DNA of 64,000 nucleotides from Imbricaverruca yamaguchii. Lineage: Eukaryota > Arthropoda > Thecostraca > Neoverrucidae. Each line of letters begins with the position of its first letter. Position 1 is the first letter of the stretch. This document shows, piece after piece, positions 44,901 through 55,600 of the stretch. The notes under the pieces are model-generated. The model made no database searches. It saw nothing but the letters and a program-made list of their open reading frames with translations, and was not told where the DNA came from. The translations under genes and the position numbers were made by a program. Location: NCBI GenBank assembly GCA_034440575.1, contig JAOTOL010001637.1, forward strand, positions 1,620,001 to 1,684,000, written 5' to 3'.

Positions 44901-47834
44901 GGTGGACGTATGCGCGGCAGCATAGGTTGGTGGGGTGAGCACCACCTCATACAGCACGTGGGCGGGTGAGCAGCAGCTCGGTGGGGGAGCAGCAGCGTAG
45001 TTTTGTGGGATGAAAGCAGTGCAGGTGGGTATGAACAGACATGAACTAAGCGGGCTGCAGCTGTATGTGTGCTAATAGGTGCTGAGAATCTCTGTGAACA
45101 CGGCACATGCCACGCATTTAGATATATCGATCTGATATAGATGACGTGTGTGCTGGTTTCCAGAATCATGTCATGTTTATCAGTAGCATCAAATCTGTTC
45201 CACCAGCATGGGACAATAATATTAATGCTCTCCTAAAAACTCTTTGCAGATGCTACTTTGGTGATCTTGACATAACCTTGGCAGGATAGTGTAAATGAAC
45301 TCAGTCTAAGGCTCAATGAGAAACATCGATGATAACATACCATGATAACTGAATAATAATGGTATTCCGTATCTCTCCGGACTTGAGGAGGTGGCGAACG
45401 CGACGTGCCACATCTCCCCATATCTAGAGAATGAAAAGGACATGTATGTGCTGAATCTGCGGAGATTTGTGGCGGTGAAGAGGCTATTAGGTTTTTTTGG
45501 GCGCGAATTATTAATTCTGGTCGAGGCGCCCTAAATCCCAAATAACAAACAAATAAGCGATGAAGAGCATAACGTGCTGCACCTCCCCAGATCTGAGAAA
45601 ATAGGGAGCCCAGCGTGCCGAATCTCCCCCAATATGACGAAATGGAGAACATGACGTGACGTATCTCCCCAGATATTAGTCGGCACAGTGCATCCTCAGA
45701 TCTGAGGCCGTGGAAGACATGACGTGAACATCCTCAGTTTTGAGGCCGTGGAGAACATGACGTGCCGTACCTCCCCAGGCCTGAGGCGACGGGGAACATG
45801 ACGTACCTCCCAATGTCTGAGGCGGTGGAGAGGATGACATGCCGTACCTCCTCAGATCTGAGGTGGTGGAGAACATGACGTGCCGTACCTCCGCAGGGCT
45901 GAGGCGATGGAGAACGTGATGTGTCGTACTTCCTCAGATCTGAGGCGGTGGAGAACATGAGCCTGCTGCAGACTCGAGCCATGCGCGAGCGGGCTGAACA
46001 GCGCGACGTGAGGAAATATCGCTTCTGTCTGGTGCGGGTCCGCTTCCCAGACGGCATCACTCTGCAGGTAACTGGATCGCTGTTGGCTCAGGGACACCGC
46101 ACCGGGATGGTACCCGAGTCAAAACGGGTCGAACTTTGACCTTCACCAGCTGACTGACTGGGCCTTACAAGGAAGGGTTTGTGCGAGTAACTTAAAACAC
46201 TGGGATACACTGCACGCATATCGCCTTGCTGCGGATAAACGAGACTCTTAATCAATAGCTGTATGCTTCATTGTGTAGCCGAATCGCTATTCTCGAGCGC
46301 ACCCGGTGTGTTTAAAACGATTATTCCCAGCATGCCATATAGAACCCCATTCGAAGCAGACAGTAGTAGCTAATCTACCGGCGTAGAACATACCCCACAA
46401 TCCCCTCTTCCGCGGTATTGGTTTGTTCAATTTTTATAACTACCTAGTCAGCGTTCGTGTAAACCGGGGCATTTAGCTCCACAATGAGAGGCTCTGTCGC
46501 GGTCCCCGACGCAGCTCCGCAGAAGGCCTGGTATCTCAAATGGACGATGGCTTTTTCTGTTAACCATAGGACTGTTCGTCCGGATCCTTTCTTTTTGTTT
46601 TGTTCCGGTTGCGTGAACAATTTCGTCACCTATATGTTAAGCTTTTCAGGTAGTGTATTCGTTGACTTCGTTAACTCGTTGAGGCTATCCTAAAGCTAAT
46701 AAAGCTAATCTATAAAAGTTATGTTCCGGGCGACTAACATGTGTGTGTGGGGGGGGGGGAGAATCTACTAGTTTAAGGGTAAGGTACCCATCTCCTAACT
46801 GAGAGGCTGTGCGCTCAAGTTCCACCTAGTGCTACTCCGCACCTCCTGCCTTCGCCAACATCTGGGTTTTTCTGGGCGCTTCCGACTAGAGTGGCTCTAC
46901 CTCTACATTTTCCGCCGACTGATTGCAGATGTACTATCATGGTTCCGTGTGTTGCTCACCTATCGCGTTATGCCCACGGTACCGGAGTATTTGGGCGCTT
47001 ATTCCTGACACTGGTCGTTTGTACGATTAACTATCATCATAATTGCCGCAGCCTTGCTGGTGTATGATAGTAGTTGATAAGCTTGGGTGTTCCACTTAAA
47101 TCACGTACATGAAGCAACTGGTACTCTGAGAACATCTAATGACATCTAGCACAGCATCTAATTTAAAGGTCGAAAAGAATGTGCAACATTGCAGAAGAAA
47201 CTGCACAACTCGACTAGCACATGCCGAACTTCACTAAACGAAGCTTGCGTCAAGCAGCAGTGAACTCGGCTGTGCCGTCCACCAGCTGACTGGAAGTAGA
47301 AAAGGCTGCGAAGGAGTCTTAGTATTTTACGGTGACCAAAGATGTGAGATAGTATATGGCAAGGCTGGAGATCTTAGCAAACCGGCGATCCAGGTCCTTA
47401 TTTCCAGGAAACATCAGATCGAATAGGTAGATAGCTAATATTAACAGGGCACGAAACCAGGGGTCCAAACCCCCGATCCACCCATGATGTCCAGCCATGT
47501 TACGAGTGTTTGTTGTTATGGTTCATGTCGCGCCACCGTGACGCTCTGGCTCACAACCTCTATTTTGCAGGGAACGTTTCGCGCGCTGGAGCGTGTACCA
47601 GCCGTGTTCGCATTTGTGCGCGAGAATCTAGTCCAGCCAGATGTGGAGTTCGCGCTGCTGACTCCCATCGGCCAGCAGCTGGCGACCGACGAGCAGTGCA
47701 CACTCGCCGAGGCACACCTGGCGCCATCTGTCCTGCTCACCTGGCAGTCGAGGTGTGGCGACTCGGCGCCAGGCGGCAGCACCGGCGCGTACCTGCTGCC
47801 CGAGCTGACCGCAATGATCGAAGAGCTCGGCTAG
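34943..47834 (+). CDS. UBXN6: UBXN6 (UBX domain protein 6, p97/VCP cofactor), 7 exons
   Basis: UBXN6 is an adaptor of the p97/VCP ATPase working in endolysosomal sorting, damaged-lysosome clearance and ER-associated degradation. Seven GT-AG exons join in phase into 434 codons (human 441). The N-terminus '[20 protein letters not shown]' followed by GPG matches the VCP-binding helix. The PUB domain (about residues 140-250) contains 'VFYKCPLI', '[14 protein letters not shown]', '[12 protein letters not shown]' and '[14 protein letters not shown]'. A linker has 'FELPxDFF'-like '[20 protein letters not shown]'. The UBX domain (about 328-405) contains '[15 protein letters not shown]' and 'VFAFVRENL'. 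The p97-contact loop is 'LAPSVLL' rather than the classic FPR turn, as in human UBXN6 (VPS), so p97 binding should rely on the N-terminal helix and PUB domain. The start ATG has context GCCATGG. Confidence 0.96.
35155..35335. repeat. Degenerate copies of the UBXN6 exon 1 donor
   Basis: The real donor region 'cggtcagtcc' (35162-35171) recurs at 35229-35238 and 35323-35332, with weaker forms 'acagttaatcc' and 'acggttagc' between. Spacing is irregular. Confidence 0.45.
35816..35851. repeat. 15-bp-arm hairpin in UBXN6 intron 1
   Basis: 'acaactaacctgcac', a 6-nt loop (accacc), then the exact reverse complement. Confidence 0.85.
35968..36131 (+). CDS. UBXN6: UBXN6 exon 2 (residues 74-128)
   Basis: Acceptor GCCGGCAG|CTCCCT, donor CATCG|GTTGGT. 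It encodes '[17 protein letters not shown]' and '[11 protein letters not shown]' (human 'NQVRKELQAEA', 'VPGVYFTCPLT'). Confidence 0.94.
36605..36732 (+). CDS. UBXN6: UBXN6 exon 3 (residues 129-171)
   Basis: Acceptor CCCCACAG|GCGGTG, donor GAAAAG|GTGGGA, phase 1 in and phase 0 out. It encodes '[17 protein letters not shown]' and ends 'NMDPEK'. Start of the PUB domain. Confidence 0.94.
37060..37230. repeat. ~42-bp degenerate array carrying CAG|GTGAA motifs
   Basis: Five to six units in UBXN6 intron 3 with 'caccaggtgaactgcccc'-like sequence, so donor-like in the gene's sense. It lies about 330 bp from the exon 3 donor and does not touch a known exon; it could mark a lost or alternative exon edge. 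Confidence 0.6.
38050..38340. repeat. 85-bp tandem repeat in UBXN6 intron 3
   Basis: Three copies of an 85-bp unit with 'acccggtggtgctgacctgg' at 38141, 38226 and 38311, preceded by more diverged relatives. Confidence 0.85.
38757..38941. repeat. (TA)n microsatellite
   Basis: Two long pure TA runs separated by about 40 bp of 'tatatgcgtatatatatgta'. It lies in UBXN6 intron 3. The YIYIYI open frames have no meaning. Confidence 0.97.
39640..39960. repeat. Degenerate 'cggtctcctgacggt' repeat
   Basis: Short units around 'tcggtctcttgacggtgggc' recur with poor conservation in UBXN6 intron 3. No coding signal. Confidence 0.4.
40667..40790. repeat. ~33-bp array just before UBXN6 exon 4
   Basis: Three to four copies of 'cctcaaagccggcccagacc' plus 'agcccgttcccg', ending about 15 nt before the exon 4 acceptor. 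They do not include the acceptor itself. Confidence 0.85.
40806..41045 (+). CDS. UBXN6: UBXN6 exon 4 (residues 172-251), PUB core
   Basis: Acceptor GCCGGCAG|GTACGG, donor CTCCAG|GTGAGG, phase 0 both sides. It encodes '[20 protein letters not shown]', '[16 protein letters not shown]' and ends 'DLERLQ'. Tandem repeats lie on both sides, and the downstream array is made of the donor itself. Confidence 0.96.
41036..41700. repeat. 25-bp tandem array of the UBXN6 exon 4 donor
   Basis: About 26 units 'gcgactccag' + 'gtgaggtgtcctgta'. The first unit is the end of exon 4 and its donor (CTCCAG|GTGAGG at 41045/41046), and the following units repeat it with GTGAGG or GTGAAG. A 25-bp period changes frame at each unit. 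The minus-strand frames of over 200 codons through it are an effect of the repeat. Confidence 0.97.
41701..43164. other. UBXN6 intron 4 middle part
   Basis: 41701-41940 holds decaying remnants of the 25-bp array. A 62-bp direct duplication with 'catgcaccggagtatcgtgc' lies at 42008-42130. The rest shows nothing. Confidence 0.5.
43165..43235. mobile_element. Partial SINE (3' body and tail)
   Basis: 'ggcgctacataa' and 'gatgcgcccttaagcccaaa' match the 3' body and tail of the neighbouring SINE family. Confidence 0.4.
43325..43475 (+). mobile_element. tRNA-derived SINE
   Basis: A-box-like 'aatctaggggtaagttgc', B box 'gggttcaagtctc', then a body 'ggccaatcggcgtgaga', 'gacgctacatga', 'tgtcgtaaaaccaataacc' shared with 17281-17445. 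Confidence 0.65.
44120..44739. repeat. Tandem array ending exactly at the UBXN6 exon 5 acceptor
   Basis: About nine units built from 'cgtctgtatggctgtgatgt', 'gagacatcaggactgacgtc' and 'acgctgcaggcatcaggcc', some shortened. The final ~48 intron bases before exon 5 are a unit, with 'cacgctgcag' replaced by 'cacgttgcccgcag'. Confidence 0.9.
44740..44897 (+). CDS. UBXN6: UBXN6 exon 5 (residues 252-303)
   Basis: Acceptor TGCCCGCAG|CTGATG, donor CTCAG|GTTGGT, phase 0 in and phase 2 out. It encodes '[19 protein letters not shown]' (human 'LPGDFFNLTAEEIKREQRL'). Confidence 0.95.
44888..45010. repeat. Degenerate copies of the UBXN6 exon 5 donor
   Basis: The real edge 'cagctcaggttggtgg' is followed by 'cagcataggttggtgg' (44919-44934), 'cagctcggtggggg' and 'cagcgtagttttgtgg', four in all. 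Confidence 0.55.
45365..45937. repeat. ~41-bp array of the UBXN6 exon 6 acceptor edge
   Basis: Ten or more units of 'acctcctcag' + 'atctgaggtggtggagaaca' + 'tgacgtgccgt', increasingly similar toward the real acceptor at 45937/45938. Each unit carries a CAG acceptor and a copy of the first ~23 bases of exon 6. A SINE-like tail fragment interrupts it near 45490-45560. Confidence 0.92.
45938..46067 (+). CDS. UBXN6: UBXN6 exon 6 (residues 304-347), start of UBX
   Basis: Acceptor TTCCTCAG|ATCTGA, donor CTGCAG|GTAACT, phase 2 in and phase 0 out. It encodes '[19 protein letters not shown]' (human 'RSEAVERLSVLRTKAMREK') and '[17 protein letters not shown]'. Its first ~23 bases are repeated upstream in the intron. 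Confidence 0.96.
46770..46880 (+). mobile_element. tRNA-like SINE head
   Basis: 'tagtttaagggtaaggtacc' and 'tgtgcgctcaagttcc' are spaced like A and B boxes and resemble the 43325 element. It lies in UBXN6 intron 6; the rest of that intron shows nothing. Confidence 0.45.
47571..47834 (+). CDS. UBXN6: UBXN6 exon 7, terminal (residues 348-434 and stop)
   Basis: Acceptor CTATTTTGCAG|GGAACG, phase 0; TAG at 47832-47834. It encodes '[19 protein letters not shown]', 'LAPSVLLTW' and ends '[13 protein letters not shown]' (human 'LKPELLSAIEKLL'). Confidence 0.96.
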   Translation, partial: GTFRALERVPAVFAFVRENLVQPDVEFALLTPIGQQLATDEQCTLAEAHLAPSVLLTWQSRCGDSAPGGSTGAYLLPELTAMIEELG

Positions 47835-48560
47835 CGACCTTGATCGGCGAGCGGTGCGTGATGGATTGGAAGCAATCGGCGCGTTGCCAGGTGGCGCGTG
47901 GCTTCACGGCTTGGATTCCAGCGGCGGGGTGCCGGCCGTCTCTGTGTACCGCGGGCATCAGCCGATGCAGCTGCGTGACGAATGATCCGTGGGCGCCACC
48001 ACCACAGGTCTGGAGCAGGAGGCGCCGCCCATCCCGCTTACGTGCCAGCAGGTCGGAATGTCGATGCAGCCGTTGGACGAGAACACGGTTGTGTCGTTCA
48101 CATGTCATCGGTCAGTGGGTGCCCGGGTATGAAGGGGAATTAATTATTATTTTTGGATGTTACTACAAGGCTGCTGTTATTTTGATCTGGAATGGCAGCC
48201 GTTCCGGTCTTACCTGTTGTCCGTGTATCTATGCGTGTCAATATACAAATGGTTGCCACTTAAACATTTGTGTGTGTTTCAATATACAACCGGGCGAAGC
48301 TCATAGATGCCGCATGGCTAGTCTCACCATCAGCTATAAGAAACGTCAGAACCAGATTGAAAGCGTGATCGATGTATCGCTGGCCGAGGCTTGCAGTGGC
48401 CACGATATCCCTGCACGTGCAGAATGAACTGAACTCTGTCAGTGAGAGCGTTGCGGTCACGGCCTTTCCACTGCTGCGGAGTGCGTGCCACCGAGAACCT
48501 CGATGACGGCGACATATTCTCCCTGTTGCCATCTAGATTGAACAGTATTTCCGCACTTCT
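47835..48560. other. Downstream of UBXN6
   Basis: No canonical AATAAA is evident before the minisatellite. Open frames have no recognisable content. Confidence 0.35.
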
Positions 48561-48564
48561 CCCT

Positions 48565-51500
48565 TGCCTCGCCACTGACCATGAACGGCCGACACCATGT
48601 CCCTCGCCACTGACCATACACGTGCGACAGCGGCCGACACCATGTCCCTCGCCGCTGACCATACTCGTGCGACGGCGGCCGACACCATGTCCCTCGCCAC
48701 TGGCCATACTCGTGCGACAGGGGCCGACACCATGTCCCTCGCCGCTGACCATACACGTGCGACGGCGGCCGACACCATGTCCCTCGCCGCTGACCATACA
48801 CGTGCGACGGCGGCCGACACCATGTCCCTCGCCGCTGACCATACTCGTGCGACGGCGGCCGACACCATGTCCCTCGCCACTGGCCATACTCGTGCGACAG
48901 GGGCCGACACCATGTCCCTCGCCGCTGACAATACACGTGCGACAGGGGCCGACACCATGTCCCTCGCCGCTGACAATACACGTGCGACAGGGGCCGACAC
49001 CATGTCCTCTTCACTGACAATACACGTGCGACAGGGGCCGACACCATGTCCCTCGCCACTGACCATACTCGTGCGACGGCGGCCGACACCATGTCCCTCG
49101 CCACTGGCCATACTCGTGCGACAAGGGCCCACACCATGTCCCTCGCCACTGACCATACTCGTGCGACGGCGGCCGACACCATGTCCTCTTCACTGACAAT
49201 ACACGTGCGACAGGGGCCGACACCATGTCCCTCGCCACTGACCATACACGTGCGACAGGGGCCGACACCATGTCCTCTTCACTGACAATACACGTGCGAC
49301 AGGGGCCGACACCATGTCCCTCGCCACTGACCATACTCGTGCGACAGGGGCCCACACCATGTCCCTCGCCACTGACCATACTCGTGCGACAGCGGCCGAC
49401 ACCATGTCCCTCGCCACTGACCATACTCGTGCGACAGGGGCCGACACCATGTCCCTCGCCACTGGACCATACACGTGCGACAGGGGCCGACACCATGTCC
49501 CTCGCCACTGACCATACTCGTGCGACAGGGGCCCACACCATGTCCCTCGCCACTGACCATACACGTGCGACGGCGGCCGACACCATGTCCCTCGCTACTG
49601 ACCATACACGTGCGACAGGGGCCGACACCATGTCCCTCGCCACTGACCACACACGTGCGACAGGGGCCGACACCATGTCCCTCGCCACTGACCATACTCG
49701 TGCGACGGCGGCCGACACCATGTCCCTCGCCACTGACCATACTCGTGCGACAGGGGCCCACACCATGTCCCTCGCCACTGACCATACACGTGCGACAGCG
49801 GCCCACACCATGTCCCTCGCCGCTGACCATACACGTGCGACAGCGGCCGACACCATGTCCCTCGCCACTGGACCATACACGTGCGACAGGGGCCGACACC
49901 ATGTCCTCTTCACTGACAATACACGTGCGACAGGGGCCGACACCATGTCCCTCGCCACTGACCATACACGTGCGACAGGGGCCGACACCATGTCCTCTTC
50001 ACTGACAATACACGTGCGACAGGGGCCGACACCATGTCCCTCGCCACTGACCATACTCGTGCGACAGGGGCCCACACCATGTCCCTCGCCACTGACCATA
50101 CACGTGCGACAGCGGCCCACACCATGTCCCTCGCCACTGACCATACACGTGCGACAGGGGCCCACACCATGTCCCTCGCCACTGACCACGTCGACGGGCA
50201 CCATGTCTCTTGACACGTGGGGCCGACACCATGTCCCTCGCCACTGACCATACTCGTGCGACAGGCGGCCCACACCATGTCCCTCGCCACTGACCATACA
50301 CGTGCGACAGGCGGCCGACACCATGTCCCTCGCCACTGACCATACACGTGCGACAGGGGCCGACACCATGTCCTCTTCACTGACAATACACGTGCGACAG
50401 GGGCCGACACCATGTCCCTCGCCACTGACCATACTCGTGCGACAGGGGCCCACACCATGTCCCTCGCCACTGACCATACACGTGCGACGGCGGCCGACAC
50501 CATGTCCCTCGCCACTGACCATACACGTGCGACAGGGGCCCACACCATGTCCTCTTCACTGACAATACACGTGCGACAGGGGCCCACACCATGTCCCTCG
50601 GCACTGACCATACTCGTGCAATAGGGGCCCACACCATGTCCCTCGCCACTGACCATACTCGTGCGACAGGGGCCCACACCATGTCCCTCGCCACTGACCA
50701 TACACGTGCGACGGCGGCCGACACCATGTCCCTCGCCACTGGACCATACACGTGCGAGGCCGCAGACCAAGGGGCCGACACCATGTCCCTCGCCACTGAC
50801 CATACTCGTGCGACAGGGGCCCACACCATGTCCCTCGCCACTGACCATACTCGTGCGACAGGGGCCGACACCATGTCCCTCGCCACTGACCATACTCGTG
50901 CGACAGGGGCCCACACCATGTCCCTCGCCACTGACCATACTCGTGCGACAGGGGCCGACACCATGTCCCTCGCCACTGGACCATACACGTGCGACGGCGG
51001 CCGACACCATGTCCCTCGCTACTGACCATACTCGTGCGACAGGGGCCGACACCATGTCCCTCGCCGCTGACCATACTCGTGCGACAGGGGCCGACACCAT
51101 GTCCCTCGCCACTGGACCATACACGTGCGACGGCGGCCGACACCATGTCCCTCGCCACTGACCATACTCGTGCGACAGGGGCCCACACCATGTCCTCTTC
51201 ACTGACAATACACGTGCGACAGGGGCCCACACCATGTCCCTCGCCACTGACCATACTCGTGCGACAGGGGCCCACACCATGTCCCTCGCCACTAACCATA
51301 CACGTGCGACGGCGGCCGACACCATGTCCCTCGCCACTGGACCATACACGTGCGACAGGGGCCCACACCATGTCCCTCGCCACTGACCATACACGTGCGA
51401 CGGCGGCCGACACCATGTCCCTCGCCACTGGACCATACACGTGCGACAGGGGCCCACACCATGTCCTCTTCACTGACAATACACGTGCGACAGCGGCCGA

Positions 51501-51640
51501 CTCCATGTCCCTCTTCATTGGCTATACACGTTCGGCAGGGGCTGACATCATGTCTCTCGCCGCTGACCATGTGCGTGCGACACCATGTCTCCCGCCGCTG
51601 ACCATGTGCGCGCAACACCATGTCCCTCACCGCTGCCTTG
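48565..51640. repeat. 45-bp minisatellite, ~68 copies
   Basis: Unit: 'gcgacaggggccgacaccat' + 'gtccctcgccactgaccata' + 'cacgt'. Variant positions: ACACGTG or ACTCGTG, acagggg or acggcgg, gccgac or gcccac. A subset has 'tcctcttcactgacaat'. Irregular units occur near 50185-50220 and 50755. The period divides by three and most units lack stops, giving frames of up to 515 codons on either strand that are not genes. Confidence 0.98.
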
Positions 51641-52630
51641 CACGTGCGACAGCGGTCGGCAGTGCGCCTTTGTCAGCGGCGCGATAGACCGGGTCGCTTC
51701 ACGTGTGTCGCTGTCGGCCGGGTTTTGTGCAGCCGTCGCGTTGACAAGGTCGCCTTATTCTGGCGAAAACGGTGTGTAATGATCGGAGCTGGACGTCATC
51801 TGGCCGAATTCGGCTCGGGGGCGCCTACAGCACCTTCACCAGCGCACAGCTGATGGGCGGGGTAACGCCAGTGGCTGGTGACTTAGTCACCCACTGAGGT
51901 TTTCACTCCTGGCCTGTGCTGGTCATGCGGCACCCGTAACGAGCCTGTTTAAACTGTACCCATGCTATGTCGGGCATGGACACCGGTCAGTAACTGGTGC
52001 CGATCACACCGTCACTGATGGTGGCCGTCCTCCCTGCCGTGATGAGGCTGGTCACCTGCACACACTGTGACTGTGATGCTCCTGTTCAGGCCGTCCGACT
52101 CCACACTGATCTGAGGGCAGCGGTAGGGAAACCCTTCGTGGAGTGGTGGGCAGACCAGACCTCATCACACTGACGGGGTGGGGTAACGCCCGTCGGGTGG
52201 TGACCGGACAGCACAGTGACGGGGTGGCGTAACGCTCGTCACGCAGTGACCAGACAGTCATCACACTGAAGGGATGGGGCAGCGCTCATCACGTGGTGAC
52301 TGGACAGCACACTGACGGGGTAGGATAACACCCGCCATGTGGTGACCGGACAGTCATCACATTGTGTGTGTGTGTGTGTGTGTGTCAGGCCGCTACTGTG
52401 TGTGTCACACCATACCTGTACTTTGTCAGACCTTAACTGTGCGTAGACCACGCTTAAGTGTGCCAGATCTCTACTGTGCTGTGTCAGACCTCTAATATCT
52501 GTGTCAGTCATCTACTATGCTGTATCCGACCACTGTTGTGTGTACCCCGTTATCCTGTGTTCTAGACTGCTACTGAGTCTAGAATCGTTACTGTGTGTGT
52601 CAGAACACCACTGTGTGTAGCGGATAGTTA
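51641..52630. other. Spacer between minisatellites
   Basis: Degenerate 'tgacggggtggggtaacgcc' type units at 52140-52350 and a (TG)n run at 52363-52384. No gene. Confidence 0.5.
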
Positions 52631-55600
52631 CCACGCATCAGACATCCACTATGTGTCAGACCGCTACCGTATGTCAGACCGCTACCGTGTAGCACATCGC
52701 TGCCGTGTAGCAGACCGCTACCGTGTGTCAGAGCGCTACCGTTAGCAGACCGTTACCGTGTGTCAGAACGATAATGAACAGTTACCACATGTCTAGGCAC
52801 CGCTGAAGGCAGTTCTGTATGTCAGACCGCTACTGTGTGCTAATGATGTGTTTCTGAACGCTACTGTATGCTAATGATGTGTGTCTGACCGCTACTGTGT
52901 GCTAATGATGTGTGTCGGACCGCTGCTGGGTGCTAATTATGTGTGTCGGACCGCTACTGTATGCTAATGATGTGTGTTGGACCGCTACTGTGTGATGATG
53001 ATGTGTGTCGGACCGATACTGTGTGATGATGATGTGTGTCGGACCACTACTGTGTAATAATGATGTGTGTCGGACCGATACTGTGTTATAATGATGTGTG
53101 TCTGACCGTTACAGTGTTAACATGATGCGTGTTGGACCGCTACTGTGTGATAATGATGTGTGTTGGACCACTACTGTGTGATAATGATGTGGGTCGGACC
53201 GCTACTGTATGCTAATGATGTGTGTTGGACCACTACTGTGTGATAATGATGTGGGTCGGACCGCTACAGTGTGATATGATGTGTGTCTGACCGCTACTGT
53301 ATGCTAATGATGTGTGTTGGACCGCTACTGTGTGATGATGATGTGTGTCGGACCGATACTGTGTGATAATGATGTGTGTTGGACCGCTACTGTGTGATAA
53401 TGATGTGTGTCGGACCGATACTGTGTTATAATGATGTGTGTCGGACCGCTACTGTATGCTAATTATGTGTGTTGGACCGCTACTGTGTGATAATGATGTG
53501 TGTCGGACCGATACTGTGTTATAATGATGTGTGTCGGACCGCTACTATGTATTAATGATGTGTGTCGGACCGCTACTGAGTGATAGTAATGCGTGTCGGA
53601 CCGCTACTGAGTGATAATGATGTGTGTCGGACCGCTACTGAGTGATAATGATGTGTGTCGGACCGCTGCTGTGTGCTAATGGCGTGTGTCGGACCGCTAC
53701 TGTATGCTAATGATGTGTGTTGGACCGCTACTGTATGCTAATGATGTGTGTCGGACCGCTACTGTGTGATAATGATGTGTGTCGGACCGCTACTGTGTGA
53801 TAATGATGTGTGTCGGACCGCTAATGTGTGATATGATGTGTGTCTGACCGCTACTGTATGCTAATGATGTGTGTTGGACCGCTACTGTGTGATGATGATG
53901 TGTGTCGGACCGATACTGTGTGATAATGATGTGTGTTGGACCGCTACTGTGTGATAATGATGTGTGTCGGACCGATACTGTGTTATAATGATGTGTGTCG
54001 GACCGCTACTATGTATTAATGACGTGTGTCTGACCGTTACAGTGTTAACACGATGCGTGTCGGACCGATACTGTGTTATAATGATGGGTGTCGGACCGCT
54101 ACTATGTATTAATGATGTGTGTCGGACCGCTACTGAGTGATAGTGATGTGTGTCGGACCGCTACTGTGTGATAATGATGTGTGTCGGACCGCTACTGTGT
54201 GCTAATGATGTGTGTCGGACAGCTACTGTATGCTAATGATGTGTGTCGGACCGCTACTGTGTGATAATGATGTGTGTCGGACCGCTACTGTATGCTAATG
54301 ATGTGTGTCGGACCGCTACTGTATGCTGATGATGTGTGTCGGACCGCTACTGTGCGCTAATGATGTGTGTCTGACCGCTACTGTATGCTAATGATGTGTA
54401 TTGGACCGCTACTGTGTGATAATGACGTGTGTCTGACCGTTACAGTGTTAACATGATGTGTGTCGGACCGCTACTGTGTGATAATGATGCGTGTCGGACC
54501 GATACTGTGTTATACTGATGTGTGTCGGACCGCTACTATGTATTAATGATGTGTGTCGGACCGCTACTGAGTGATAGTGATGTGTGTTGGACCACTACTG
54601 TGTGATAATGATGTGTGTCGGACCGCTGCTGTGTGCTAATGGCGTGTGTCGGACCGCTACTGTGTGCTAATGATGTGTTTCGGACCGCTACTATGTACTA
54701 ATGATGGGTGTCGGACCACTACTGTGTGATAATGATGTGTGTTGGACCGCTACTGTGTGATAATGATGTGTGTCTGACCGCTACTGTATGATAATGATGT
54801 GTGTCGGACCGCTACCGTATGATAATGATGTGTGTCGGACCGCTACTGTGTGATGATGATGTGTGTCGGACCGCTACTGTGTGATAATGACGTGTGTCTG
54901 ACCGTTACAGTGTTAACATGATGTGTGTCGGACCGTTACTGTGTGATAATGATGTGTGTCTGACCACTACTGTGTTAACATGATGTGTGTCGGACCGCTA
55001 CTGTGTTAACATGATGTGTGTCGGACCGCTACTGTGTGATAATGACGTGTGTCTGACCGTTACAGTGTTAACATGATGTGTGTCGGACCGTTACTGTGTG
55101 ATAATTATGTGTGTCTGACCACTACTGTGTTAACATGATGTGTCGGACCGCTACTGTGTTAACATGATGTGTCGGACCGCTACTGTGTGATAATGATGTG
55201 TGTCGGACCGTTAAAAATGTGTGGAGTGTGTGTAATGTGTGTAGTATTATGTAATGATGTTGACGTATTGTAATGATGTGTGTCGGACCGCTACTGTGTG
55301 ATAATGATGTGTGTCGGACCGCTACTGTGTGATAATGATGTGTGTGGACGTAATGTGTGATATGATGTGTGTCTGACCGCTACTGTATGCTAATGATGTG
55401 TGTTGGACCGCTACTGTGTGATGATGATGTGTGTCGGACCGATACTGTGTGATAATGATGTGTGTTGGACCGCTACTGTGTGATAATGATTGTGTCGGAC
55501 CGATACTGTGTTATAATGATGTGTGTCGGACCGCTACTATGTATTAATGACGTGTGTCTGACGTTACAGTGTTAACACGATGCGTGTCGGACCGATACTG

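Noticed and set aside
48565..51640. Long open frames (up to 515 codons) on both strands as a repeat protein
   Set aside because: The 45-bp period is a multiple of three and lacks stops in several frames on both strands. No codon bias, start context or splice structure favours one frame.
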